Shown piece after piece: positions 1 to 8,177 of a stretch of 64,000 nucleotides of DNA; position 1 is the stretch's first letter, and every line of letters begins with the position of its first letter. Source of the DNA: Leptospira johnsonii (lineage in GTDB: Bacteria > Spirochaetota > Leptospiria > Leptospirales > Leptospiraceae); the NCBI RefSeq assembly GCF_003112675.1, contig NZ_BFAY01000011.1, positions 496,001 through 560,000 of the forward strand, written 5' to 3'. The notes below the pieces were generated by a model. The model worked only from the letters and a program-made list of their open reading frames with translations, ran no database searches and was not told where the DNA came from. Made by a program: the position numbers and the translations under genes.

Positions 1-2054
1 TAAGTCCGAACAATTTGGGTTGCGCGAACTACGGAGACTTTGTTGGACAAGAACAGTTAAAAGTCAGTTCGGCTTCTTGCGCAAGCACCGGAACTGTGAT
101 CATCAACTTCTCCAAACCGATCAAGTCGGGAAACAACGTAAGCGGTTCCGCAGAATGTAGCAGCACTTCAGAATGTGCGAACAGGTATACATTTGTCGGA
201 ACAACAGACTTAGGCACTATCAATTCCGCTAAGATACTGGATGGTGTGATCTGCGGTGGAGCGACTGCCGATTCTGCAAAAGTTTGTGTGACTCATAGCT
301 TATTACAAACCGGAGCTCAGTACACGATCATCGCCGCGAATAATGTGAATGGAGACGGATTCGATAATACTTCCTGGGGATCCATCCGTGATTCGGGAGA
401 TTCCGAAAATATCCAATCCTCTCCAAGAGACAGGGCTTCCTTCTTAGGTTGTGGAACTTCTCCTGTAAACTTTGGAGACGGTCCGATCTCCGTTGATCCG
501 AACGGTTCTACATTCGGTTATTTGGCAGACTTTAATAATAAGATCTATACCGGACCAAACAACGTAGGTAACGGAGCATTACGTTTCGCTTACGATGGTT
601 CTAATCCTGAATCGGTCCAGTTCTCCTTTGCAAAAGATACTACGGGTCAAAATTCCGACACTTCTAACGTTAGTTCTAACTCTGCAACGACCAGAGAGAA
701 CAGTATCGCAGTTCCACCTTACGTGACCTTAGGACACTCCGGTTGTACCCAAAACGATGCTACTCTTGCAAACGGTTGTGGTCCGGACAATGAAAGTGGC
801 AGGGGAATTTTCACCACAGGATCCTTGGCAAGTAACCCTTATATCTTCATAGCAGCCGCAAGAACTGTTCCGAGTGGAGCGAACTATAACTTCGATTATA
901 TCTACTACTCGAACGATACTTCTACCAACCTGAATTACAAATACATTGATATGTCTACAATTACAGGAACTGTAACTGCAGGTACTTCTTCTATCAGCGT
1001 CTTGAACGATAGAGTATTCCCTGGTTTTGCAAAACCAAGTAATGATGGATCCGGAACCGGTGGAGGATTGAACGCTCCTGACTTCGGATATATCACATTT
1101 AATACCGCTGACACAGGGACAGGAAACTGTACTGCAGGTTCCAATTGTGACGCTTACGACGGTAGCAACGGTAGAAGGATACGTATCGATTATATGCCTT
1201 TCTTCGGAGGACCTTCTGCCGGAGGAAATGGAAGCATAAACAATAGCCCGAACTGGGGATATTATATCGGAGTGGATTCATCCATCGTATTCAAGGACAG
1301 GATTTACGCTGCGAACGGAGGCCTACACGCTGTAGGGCATAACGGTTCGATCATCCGCTCCAATTCCGCAAGCCCGACTACTGCTTGTTCCTCTAAGAAT
1401 AATTGTGCGGACTGGACAGAAGTAGGACCAAGAACCAATACGAAATGGCATAATAGCACCACGAACAACTGGTTCTCCCTTGAACTTGCAAAATTTTACG
1501 ATTTGATCCCTGCGGACAGAGCATTCGCTCAGTTTGCTGAGTTCAACGATAAGTTGTATGTGACTCGGACCATCTGTATCCAAGGAACTCAGGCTACCGG
1601 GATCCGCACAAGTCCGGGAACAGTGGCAGGATGTACCGACGGAACAGACACAAACCGCAGAGCTCAACTTTGGAAATGTGATCCTACCACCACTGGAGGT
1701 AGCACTGAATGTGATTCTGGAGATTGGAGCGTAGTAGGAGACGACGGAAACGGTATTACCAACTTCGGAGATTCTACTAATAAGACGATCACGATGGTGG
1801 CTAAGAACGGATCTTATCTCTATGTAGGATTCGATAATCCGAGCGGTATCCGTATCTATCGCACGAATACAACCAACCCTGGATCCGCTTCGAACGTATG
1901 GACCCAGGTTGCAAATGGAGGACTCACAGATTCCACCAACGTGCAACAGATCTTCTCTGCAGTTTCCGTAAATACTGGAGGGGTCTATTATCTCTACGTG
2001 AGTGTTGGAAAGAACAATACTCCTGTGAGAGTATACAGACAGCAGAACTTATGA
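1..2054 (+). CDS. Surface-type protein with Ig-like domain, 5' partial
   Basis: The reading frame is open to the left edge, so the N-terminus and any signal peptide lie outside the window; a TTG at position 15 is in frame but need not be the start. About 683 codons are visible. The first 100 or so residues read like a bacterial Ig-like (Big_5-type) domain: a sheet-forming start with FSKPIKSG and a later TGAQYTIIAANNV stretch. The rest is rich in Gly, Asn, Ser, Thr and paired Cys, with recurring patterns such as DRIYAANGG, NDKLYVTR and GSYLYVGFD, which suggests a beta-propeller or other all-beta repeat. No enzyme motif is visible. The stop overlaps the next start by four bases (ATGA), so it is probably translated with the downstream lipoproteins. 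Exported surface or periplasmic location is inferred from composition and context. Function unknown. Confidence 0.75.
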   Translation, partial: SPNNLGCANYGDFVGQEQLKVSSASCASTGTVIINFSKPIKSGNNVSGSAECSSTSECANRYTFVGTTDLGTINSAKILDGVICGGATADSAKVCVTHSLLQTGAQYTIIAANNVNGDGFDNTSWGSIRDSGDSENIQSSPRDRASFLGCGTSPVNFGDGPISVDPNGSTFGYLADFNNKIYTGPNNVGNGALRFAYDGSNPESVQFSFAKDTTGQNSDTSNVSSNSATTRENSIAVPPYVTLGHSGCTQNDATLANGCGPDNESGRGIFTTGSLASNPYIFIAAARTVPSGANYNFDYIYYSNDTSTNLNYKYIDMSTITGTVTAGTSSISVLNDRVFPGFAKPSNDGSGTGGGLNAPDFGYITFNTADTGTGNCTAGSNCDAYDGSNGRRIRIDYMPFFGGPSAGGNGSINNSPNWGYYIGVDSSIVFKDRIYAANGGLHAVGHNGSIIRSNSASPTTACSSKNNCADWTEVGPRTNTKWHNSTTNNWFSLELAKFYDLIPADRAFAQFAEFNDKLYVTRTICIQGTQATGIRTSPGTVAGCTDGTDTNRRAQLWKCDPTTTGGSTECDSGDWSVVGDDGNGITNFGDSTNKTITMVAKNGSYLYVGFDNPSGIRIYRTNTTNPGSASNVWTQVANGGLTDSTNVQQIFSAVSVNTGGVYYLYVSVGKNNTPVRVYRQQNL

Positions 2055-2536
2055 AAAAGATCTTAAGCTTCTGTTCCGTATCCATCTTATTTTCTCTGGT
2101 CCTTCTCTATAATTGTAGGGAAGATCAGAGATACGAACCATTACGTTTCGAAAAAGTCACCAAAGCCGAAGCCTCCGCTTTCCAAGCACAGGTGGACGGG
2201 ACCATTCTCACAGGTTCTTGGGAATATAGATTTAGGATCAAACAAGCCGACAGAGTTACCTTACTCATCGAAGTCTTAACGGATAAACCGGACCTGGGAG
2301 TTTCCTTGTCCAGAAAAGGGATCTTATTCGATTCTAAGATCAAATGTGGAAAAAAGATCAGCCAACTTTCTCCTTGCAAACTCGAAATCAACAATCCTGA
2401 AAAAGGAGATTATTCCTTGGTATTAAACCATCTTTCTTCCGATCCATCGGAAGTGCTTTCTTACAGAATATTCGCCGCTGTGCATGGCCCTGGCTATGCC
2501 TCGGTAATTTGGGAGGAAGAAGTTGCGCGCAGATAA
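2051..2536 (+). CDS. Small lipoprotein, function unknown
   Basis: 161 residues. The ATG at 2051 is chosen because it overlaps the upstream stop (ATGA) and opens a clear lipoprotein signal: MKK, a hydrophobic core SILFSLVLLYN and Cys at residue 22. The same frame is open further upstream, but that part lies inside the previous gene. The mature part is a small beta-rich domain with two more Cys (KIKCGKK and LSPCKLEI) that could form a disulfide, and a segment GDYSLVLNHLSSDP reminiscent of pre-peptidase C-terminal or other beta-sandwich folds. I do not recognise the family. It probably is anchored in the inner or outer membrane facing the periplasm or surface. It is the second gene of an overlapping four-gene set. 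Confidence 0.75.
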   Translation: MKKILSFCSVSILFSLVLLYNCREDQRYEPLRFEKVTKAEASAFQAQVDGTILTGSWEYRFRIKQADRVTLLIEVLTDKPDLGVSLSRKGILFDSKIKCGKKISQLSPCKLEINNPEKGDYSLVLNHLSSDPSEVLSYRIFAAVHGPGYASVIWEEEVARR

Positions 2537-2903
2537 AATTCTACCAATACTCGGGATCGTACTCCTAAGCTTAGGGTTCGGAGAATCTTGCAGACATGCA
2601 ATGGTCCGATATCCCCAAAGTCCACCGGAAGCGTGCAGGATCTACCCTAGCTCCAGAGAATGTAAACGTGCTTTGGATCTAAGATCGGCACAGGGGGAAG
2701 AAGGTGGAGAAGTTCATAAGATCCAACATAGTTACTACTTCTTCGGGCTTTATCCAGGAAACCTGGTCTTAGACACTTCTAAGTATTGCGCGGATGGACC
2801 TAGATCAGTTCATCAGTACACCAGTTTTTGGAACGGACTTTGGGAACAGTTAACTCTTGCGATCTATTCGCCTCAGACAGTGGAGATAGAATGTTACAAA
2901 TAA
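2523..2903 (+). CDS. Bor-like small lipoprotein 1
   Basis: 126 residues from a TTG start that lies 14 bases inside the previous gene; the only in-frame ATG is beyond the lipobox, so TTG is preferred. N-terminus is a lipoprotein signal (LGIVLLSLGFGESC, Cys at about residue 23). The second half follows the layout of the Lambda Bor family (PF06291): an HSYYFFGLYPGN core, a Cys-containing helix (KYCADG), then NGLWEQLTLAIYSPQTVEIEC, where the ...LT.xIYsP...V.C ending is typical of Bor. Bor proteins are small outer-membrane lipoproteins, linked in E. coli to serum resistance; whether that holds here is unknown. The following gene is a shorter relative. Confidence 0.7.
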   Translation: MRADKILPILGIVLLSLGFGESCRHAMVRYPQSPPEACRIYPSSRECKRALDLRSAQGEEGGEVHKIQHSYYFFGLYPGNLVLDTSKYCADGPRSVHQYTSFWNGLWEQLTLAIYSPQTVEIECYK

Positions 2904-3205
2904 TCAAAATTCTAATCTTGGTTCTGGTCCTCGGATTTTCTGCAGGTTGTCATACCACCACTCTCGTCCATAAAGGGGGAGATACTCCTTACGCATTGGC
3001 AAAAGAGACTCCAGGCCCGGATAAAAAAGCGAAACAAGGAAGTACAGTTTTCGGGATCTATCCTACCACCGCGCCAATGGAAGCAAGCTGCGATAGGAAC
3101 CACCCTGAAGTGATTATCAAGACCGGCTTCGTGGACCTAGTCATTCATACACTGATCGGCCCCTTCTATACCACCAAAACTGTAGAAATATACTGCAAAC
3201 CGTAA
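2891..3205 (+). CDS. Bor-like small lipoprotein 2
   Basis: 104 residues. ATG at 2891 is chosen because it opens a lipoprotein signal (LILVLVLGFSAGC, Cys at about residue 20) and overlaps the end of the previous gene by 13 bases; the frame extends further upstream inside the neighbour, which is not needed. The mature part has the same plan as the gene before it: a GSTVFGIYPT strand, a Cys helix, and a closing GPFYTTKTVEIYC that matches the Bor-type C-terminus. It probably arose by duplication of its neighbour followed by divergence. Last gene of the overlapping set; no clear terminator follows, and a UPF0316 gene starts 39 bases later. Confidence 0.7.
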   Translation: MLQIIKILILVLVLGFSAGCHTTTLVHKGGDTPYALAKETPGPDKKAKQGSTVFGIYPTTAPMEASCDRNHPEVIIKTGFVDLVIHTLIGPFYTTKTVEIYCKP

Positions 3206-3244
3206 ATTGCTGGCCAAGGCCTCAGGATCCGCCAGAATAATCGA

Positions 3245-3835
3245 ATGCCTAACTGGGCCTTCGATTATCTAGTTTTACCCCTCGGAATTTATTTAGCCAG
3301 AATGACGGACGTGAGCATAGGCACAGTCCGGATCATTCTAATCTCCAGAGAAAGAAAGGTCCTAGCAGCCCTTCTTGGCTTTGTAGAAGTACTTCTCTGG
3401 CTCATCGTAATCACTCAGATTATGCGAAACCTAAGTAACGTATTCTGCTATATAGCATACGCAGGCGGATTTGCCACGGGCACTTTTCTCGGAATGGTGG
3501 TAGAAGAAAAACTGGCCTTAGGACATTCACTCATCCGTATCATCGTTCCGGAAAAAGGAGAAGAGATCGTCCAAAATCTGACCCAAGCAGGCTACCGTAC
3601 CACTACATTGGAAGCTCAAGGGGCCAGAGGTCCGGTCAAAGTCATTCTATCCTTATTAAGAAGAAAGGACATCCCCATTGTGCTTGGAATACTGAAGAAT
3701 ACGGCGCCTGGGGCCTTTTATACGATAGAGAATGCTCGTAAGACAAGCGATCCGGAACTGTGGAAGACTTCCGGAGAAGAAGGAGAAAGTTTTGCCCGCA
3801 TCCTATGGAGAAGGCAATCCAGGATCAGGAAATGA
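3245..3835 (+). CDS. UPF0316 family membrane protein (DUF5698 + DUF2179)
   Basis: 196 residues. The first 85 or so residues form three hydrophobic segments with the family's signature near the N-terminus (ARMTDVSIGTVRIILISR) followed by LAALLGFVEVLLWLIVITQI. The C-terminal part (about 95-190) is a soluble DUF2179-like domain (RIIVPEKGEEIVQNLTQAG ... GAFYTIENAR). Length is normal for UPF0316. These are inner-membrane proteins with a small cytoplasmic domain related to those of YitT-type proteins; the function is not known. No convincing ribosome-binding site precedes the ATG. A strong bidirectional hairpin follows the gene. Confidence 0.85.
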   Translation: MPNWAFDYLVLPLGIYLARMTDVSIGTVRIILISRERKVLAALLGFVEVLLWLIVITQIMRNLSNVFCYIAYAGGFATGTFLGMVVEEKLALGHSLIRIIVPEKGEEIVQNLTQAGYRTTTLEAQGARGPVKVILSLLRRKDIPIVLGILKNTAPGAFYTIENARKTSDPELWKTSGEEGESFARILWRRQSRIRK

Positions 3836-3851
3836 TCCCGGATCTAGAAAC

Positions 3852-3878
3852 AAAAAAGTCCCTTAGGCAGGGACTTTT
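3852..3878. terminator. Bidirectional rho-independent terminator
   Basis: Nine-base perfect stem AAAAGTCCC / GGGACTTTT around a seven-base loop, with A and T tracts on the two sides so it can end transcripts from either strand. It separates the UPF0316 gene from the convergent SET-domain gene and overlaps the last codons of the latter. Confidence 0.85.
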
Positions 3879-4393
3879 ACCAGGATCTTCTTAATTTCCT
3901 TATGCATGAAGGTAGGAAAGTTGAGACTATACTGAGGTAGTAAGAGTTTCCAATCGTCCTTACGGATGAATTTGCGGCAGCCAGTTGCCCCACAAGCACA
4001 TTCGAAGGTCTGATCAAAGTTCACTACGAAGTTACCGTAGTCGATGGTAAGCTCTTCCCCAACTTCTATATCCCTTTTGGCTATAATATTGTCCGTTTGA
4101 TCGTACCACATGTTCGGATCGCAGGAATGGTTCATAAAGTTGGAATGATTGATAACATATTCAGGTCCGGAAGGGCCGGTGACTAGGCCGAAGTCTACGT
4201 CATAGCCATATTTCATGAAGATTTCCTTTTCCTCTTCCGGAAGTTCATCAGCTTCCGAAACGGAGAGTACTTTCCATCCGAATTCCTCATCTTCGATCCA
4301 TTCGCTATAGCTGAACAGTAATGTTCCCTTAGCAATTGGTTGAGAGGCGAAGATTCCGTTTTCCCCGAACTTGTTCGTGCGTCTTTCGATCAT
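3863..4393 (-). CDS. SET-domain protein methyltransferase
   Basis: 176 residues, a stand-alone SET domain. Key motifs are present: an N-terminal GENGIFASQPIAKGT, the cofactor-binding NHSCDPN (residues 88-94), the catalytic-type EELTIDYG ending in a Tyr (113-120), and a post-SET cysteine cluster (Cys 132, 134, 139) that with a fourth Cys usually binds zinc. SET enzymes transfer a methyl group from S-adenosylmethionine to protein lysines. They are mostly eukaryotic; stand-alone bacterial copies occur in chlamydiae, leptospires and others. Target unknown. The gene stands alone on the minus strand, ending in the bidirectional terminator. A transferred origin is possible but its base composition looks like the surroundings. 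Confidence 0.85.
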   Translation of the reverse strand: MIERRTNKFGENGIFASQPIAKGTLLFSYSEWIEDEEFGWKVLSVSEADELPEEEKEIFMKYGYDVDFGLVTGPSGPEYVINHSNFMNHSCDPNMWYDQTDNIIAKRDIEVGEELTIDYGNFVVNFDQTFECACGATGCRKFIRKDDWKLLLPQYSLNFPTFMHKEIKKILVKVPA

Positions 4394-4552
4394 GCAAGAT
4401 CAACCTGCTCTTCCCCATTAGGGGCAAAATTTTTATCAGTCAAGACCGAGATCGAAAAAACTTCAATTAAAAATATGAAATACCCCCTAGCTTGGCCCCT
4501 AAAAAAGAAAGACCGGTCCGGGCTCAGTCTTATTCATAATTGGAAAAAAATT

Positions 4553-5134
4553 TCAATCACCTCTGTCTGGTAGAAGATCGGAGATCAGTTCGTAGGTCCA
4601 GTCCCCGTACGGATCCTCATCCTTCTTCTCACTCTTGAGAGACCTCCAGTCCTTCCCCTTTCTTTCCATGACTAAAGAAGAAATTCTGAATAGAGAAGTA
4701 CGGCCGCTCGCCTCTTCCAGTCTGGAACTGTCCCTACCTATTTCTAGAAAACAAGTCAGCGGAAAAATCCTGCTCCAATTTTCCCCCAAACCTAGGATGG
4801 CCTCTTCTAGATCTTCCGACTCCGGACCGAGAGCAAGTCTAGTAACGTCCACAAAGATAGGAAGTTCTCTGCCGGCGTGACCAAGAGCACCGGATCGGAT
4901 CTCTTTACAGAAGTGAACCGCTTGTGAAAAATTTTCTGCGAAGCCCAACACTGCTGAAGAGCGATCATTGGAAATTCTGGAGATCATTCTTCCGAAACTG
5001 AGTCCGTCTTCCAGTCCCAGACTTCCTTTGGGAAGGATCAATATAGGTCGAACGTCTTTGCGGACCAAACGAAACAGGTACTTAACTAATGCGAAGGATT
5101 TATTTCTAGTCGGCTGGAACAAAGTCAGGAACAT
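4553..5134 (-). CDS. Conserved hypothetical protein
   Basis: 193 residues with no signal peptide or membrane segment. Composition alternates hydrophobic strands and helices (VRPILILPKGSLG, SSAVLGFAEN, ELPIFVDVTRLALGPE), and VDVTRLALGPESEDLEEAILGL resembles the beta3-loop-alpha3 part of a degenerate receiver or GGDEF-like fold, but no catalytic or phosphoacceptor motif is visible. The C-terminus is charged. I do not recognise the family. It is monocistronic between the SET gene and the divergently read Rnk-like gene; its upstream region of about 180 bases probably carries promoters for both. Confidence 0.6.
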   Translation of the reverse strand: MFLTLFQPTRNKSFALVKYLFRLVRKDVRPILILPKGSLGLEDGLSFGRMISRISNDRSSAVLGFAENFSQAVHFCKEIRSGALGHAGRELPIFVDVTRLALGPESEDLEEAILGLGENWSRIFPLTCFLEIGRDSSRLEEASGRTSLFRISSLVMERKGKDWRSLKSEKKDEDPYGDWTYELISDLLPDRGD

Positions 5135-5315
5135 GTCTTCTTTTTATGTCGAACGAAACTTATCTTTCGTTTAGTATAATTTATCCGAAAGAAGAAATTC
5201 TATGTCGCATAAACGAATGCAATTTTTGTAAAATTCAAGAAAAGGAAAAACGCTTGAGTACATTTTGTGGATATGTAAGTTTCGGATTTGTTTTCTAAGG
5301 GAGGCACTGTCCGTT

Positions 5316-5723
5316 ATGAGTGGTAAAAGATTTCTTTCTAAGATTGATCATCAAAAGATTCTCTCCACTCTTGAGGTTTCCGCCCAATCCAAAGTAGTCC
5401 AACCAAGTATCTTAGAAATAATACGTAAGACGCTATCTAAGGCTAAAAAGATAGATCAAAACCAAGTCCCCCAAGACTTGATCACTATGAACTCTAAATT
5501 CGTGCTCAGAGACTTAGGTAACGCAGAAGCATTCCAATTTACCTTAGTATATCCTGACGAATGTGCTGAAAATGCCCCTTCTAACGGTAAACTTTCCTTA
5601 TTCTCCGCTCATGGTTCTGCAGTATTAGGCGCCAGAGTGGGCGAAGTAGTTCGTTGGGAGATTAACGGAATGGACAAATACCTAAGAGTCCAAGAACTAC
5701 TCTACCAACCTACTGCTATTTAG
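5316..5723 (+). CDS. rnk: Rnk-like GreA/GreB C-terminal domain protein
   Basis: 135 residues starting at ATG 5316, preceded by AAGGGAGG eleven bases upstream; an in-frame ATG at 5265 lacks a site and would add an odd Cys-rich tail. Residues 60-133 match the FKBP-like C-terminal domain of GreA/GreB and Rnk: TMNSKFVLRDLG, FTLVYPDE, SLFSAHGSAVLGARVGEVV and the closing LRVQELLYQP. Rnk binds RNA polymerase near the secondary channel and was described as a regulator of nucleoside diphosphate kinase. The N-terminus is a short helical region. Its stop overlaps by eight bases the stop of the convergent transporter gene, with no terminator between them. Confidence 0.85.
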   Translation: MSGKRFLSKIDHQKILSTLEVSAQSKVVQPSILEIIRKTLSKAKKIDQNQVPQDLITMNSKFVLRDLGNAEAFQFTLVYPDECAENAPSNGKLSLFSAHGSAVLGARVGEVVRWEINGMDKYLRVQELLYQPTAI

Positions 5724-7971
5724 AATAACCGTACAACCCTCCAAGCTCCTTGGAGAGAATGTCTTTATAATCTACTTCGCTTATCTGTCCGTTTCGGATA
5801 TCATATACCCAACCGTGAATCTCCGGAAATCCATACTTAGCTAAAGCATTCTGTATCATCCCGGTCTTATATAAGTTCACTACCTGTTCTGCAACATTCA
5901 GGTGGATCAGTCTCTCTTCTCTTTCATCTTCCGGCAAAGCGTCCAATTCTTCCCTATGTTTTAGATACACATCCTTAATATGCGTGATCCAATTGTCTAT
6001 AAGGCCGGCGGCCTTCCCCTGAAGAGCAGCTCTGACACCACCACAACCGATATGACCGCAAACAATGATATGTTTTACGTTCAATGCATCGATCGCATAC
6101 TGGACCACGCTGAATAGGGACATATCGTCTACAGAAACCACGTTAGCGATATTTCTGGTCACGAAAATTTCCCCAGGATTTGTCTTAGTGATCACATTTA
6201 CAGGAACCCTAGAGTCGCTACAACCTATGAACAATGTCTGAGGTGTCTGGCCTTCTGCATGTCTAGAGAAAAACTCAGGATCTTCCGCAGTCTTCTCCTC
6301 CACCCATTCTTGGTTATTTCTCAATAATTTTTGATAAGACTCGCTCATTTCTTTTTTCAAGGATTCGATATCATTTTCCATATTCGGTATCCCTCCTAGG
6401 ATCACCGTAGTTCCCTTACGGTGGGCATTTTTTCTAAATTCGTGGATCAATTCTTTGATATCCTGATCCATATGAAGTGTTCTAGTCCCGTCTATCTCCA
6501 AGGTGATCCCAGAGGGTTGGCTTTCTAGGACCGCTTTGATCTTTGCCTTATGAAAGAAGCCTAAATTTTCTCCTAAAACGATCCTTCTAAACTTGCCGTG
6601 ACGTTCTTCTCTATATATAGCAGTCCTATGATCCTCATATAGAACGAAAACCAAGGCCACCAAGATCCCGCAGAATGTCCCGATCAGAACATTAGTGAAG
6701 AATGTAACGACCACAGTTGCCAAAAATGGTAATAACTGAGAATACCCTTTTTGGAACATCAGGCGGAACATCTCCGGTTTTGCGAGTTTGAGTCCTGTAA
6801 AAGTCAAGATCGCAGCAAGAGACGCCAATGGAATGGTATTCATAAATTTAGGAAAAAGTAATACACTGATCCCTATCCAAGCTCCATGAAAAATGGCGGA
6901 AAATTTTGTCTTTGCGCCTGAAGAAACGTTTACTGAGCCTCTAACCACCACACTTGTGATCGGGATCCCCCCTGCGAGTCCGCAGGCCATATTTCCTAAA
7001 CCCTGTGCGATCAATTCCTGAGACATAGGAGTTTTACGATTTTCCTCGTCCAGTTTATCTACTACTTCAACAGAGAGTAAGGATTCTAAAGAAGAAGCAA
7101 ACGCGATCGTCAATGCCAAGGTCCATACAGGGCCCTGGTCCCAATAGGAGAAGTTCGGAAAATCCAGATGAGCGAAAAGTTCGGAAGGATTTTTAAAAAT
7201 AGGAAGAGTGACCAAGTGGTCCTGACTCAAAGATCCTCCAGGCAGGAGATGACCTAAAAGTAAATTTGTAGAAGTTCCCAGAATGATCGCCACTAAAGAA
7301 GCGGGGATATATTTGAATTTTTTAGCAAAGTATCTATCCCAAATCCAAAAGGATAAAAGAGAGATCACTCCGATCACGAGTACGTTACTCTGTAAATTCC
7401 GGAAGGCATGTATGAGCAACATGAGAGAGTTTGTCTCTTTTACTTCATGAGGATCGTGATAGGATTCGTTTACGTCTTCTTTGGTGATATCGAATTCTTC
7501 TACCCCGAATTCCTCCACATCGTAACCGATCAAGTGAGGCAATTGTTTCACGACTAGAAGTAAACCGATCGCGACGGACATCCCCGCTACCGTAGCAGAA
7601 GGAAGATAAGCGGATAATGCTCCGGTTTTTAAGATCCCTAGCAAAGTTTGGATCATTCCTGCAATTAATAATGCGAGAAGGAATGCTTCGAAGTTTCCCA
7701 GGTCTCTGATACCCGAAAGAACGATAGCGGTCAAACTTGCCGTGGGCCCGGAGACACTTAAGGCGGATTTGCTGAAGGTTCCTACTACGATCCCACCTAT
7801 AAAACCGGAAATAATCCCTGAAAATAAAGGTGCACCGGACGCATGAGCGATCCCCAAACAAAGAGGAATAGCCACCAGAAAGACTGCGATACTTGAAGAA
7901 AGATCGTAAGGAAGATTGGAAAGAAATTGTTTTGTTTTTAAATTCATTGATACTCGCATGGCGGGATCCAT
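5716..7971 (-). CDS. SulP-type anion transporter fused to beta-carbonic anhydrase
   Basis: 751 residues. Residues 10 to about 470 are a SulP/SLC26 transporter with many membrane segments and family motifs (IPLCLGIAHASGAPL, SVSGPTASLTAIV, CGLAGGIPITSVVVRGSVN). About 485-540 resembles a STAS domain. From about 560 a complete beta-carbonic anhydrase follows: zinc ligands Cys584 and catalytic Asp586/Arg588 in CSDSRVP, His640 and Cys643 in GHIGCGG. The fusion suggests bicarbonate transport coupled to CO2/bicarbonate conversion at the inner membrane; the same layout is known in several bacteria. Start is uncertain: ATG at 7971, or ATG at 7947 (MNLKTK), neither with a strong ribosome-binding site. 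Convergent with the Rnk-like gene. Confidence 0.9.
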   Translation of the reverse strand: MDPAMRVSMNLKTKQFLSNLPYDLSSSIAVFLVAIPLCLGIAHASGAPLFSGIISGFIGGIVVGTFSKSALSVSGPTASLTAIVLSGIRDLGNFEAFLLALLIAGMIQTLLGILKTGALSAYLPSATVAGMSVAIGLLLVVKQLPHLIGYDVEEFGVEEFDITKEDVNESYHDPHEVKETNSLMLLIHAFRNLQSNVLVIGVISLLSFWIWDRYFAKKFKYIPASLVAIILGTSTNLLLGHLLPGGSLSQDHLVTLPIFKNPSELFAHLDFPNFSYWDQGPVWTLALTIAFASSLESLLSVEVVDKLDEENRKTPMSQELIAQGLGNMACGLAGGIPITSVVVRGSVNVSSGAKTKFSAIFHGAWIGISVLLFPKFMNTIPLASLAAILTFTGLKLAKPEMFRLMFQKGYSQLLPFLATVVVTFFTNVLIGTFCGILVALVFVLYEDHRTAIYREERHGKFRRIVLGENLGFFHKAKIKAVLESQPSGITLEIDGTRTLHMDQDIKELIHEFRKNAHRKGTTVILGGIPNMENDIESLKKEMSESYQKLLRNNQEWVEEKTAEDPEFFSRHAEGQTPQTLFIGCSDSRVPVNVITKTNPGEIFVTRNIANVVSVDDMSLFSVVQYAIDALNVKHIIVCGHIGCGGVRAALQGKAAGLIDNWITHIKDVYLKHREELDALPEDEREERLIHLNVAEQVVNLYKTGMIQNALAKYGFPEIHGWVYDIRNGQISEVDYKDILSKELGGLYGYSK

Positions 7972-8177
7972 TCTAAAAAGAATAAAAACCGAGAATTGGA
8001 AACGGTTGATAAGTCCGTAACTTTTTCCGACGTCAGTCGAAAGTATCTATAAGCTACTGAAATTGATCTAGCTTGTCCTTACCAGGATTTTTTGAAAAAA
8101 ATCAAAAGTCGAACAAGTGATAGGTAAGAATGTATAGATCAAAAATTTATAAAAAAAACGGAACGATGAGGAACCTT

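Noticed and set aside
1323..1946. Long minus-strand open frame (207 codons) inside the first gene
   Set aside because: It lies wholly antisense to a well-supported coding frame, has odd Ser/Arg/Cys composition and no start signal; a shadow of biased codon use.
4340..4573. Possible small plus-strand gene between SET and the hypothetical gene
   Set aside because: Overlaps the start of the SET gene antisense and ends inside the next gene; composition is not protein-like.
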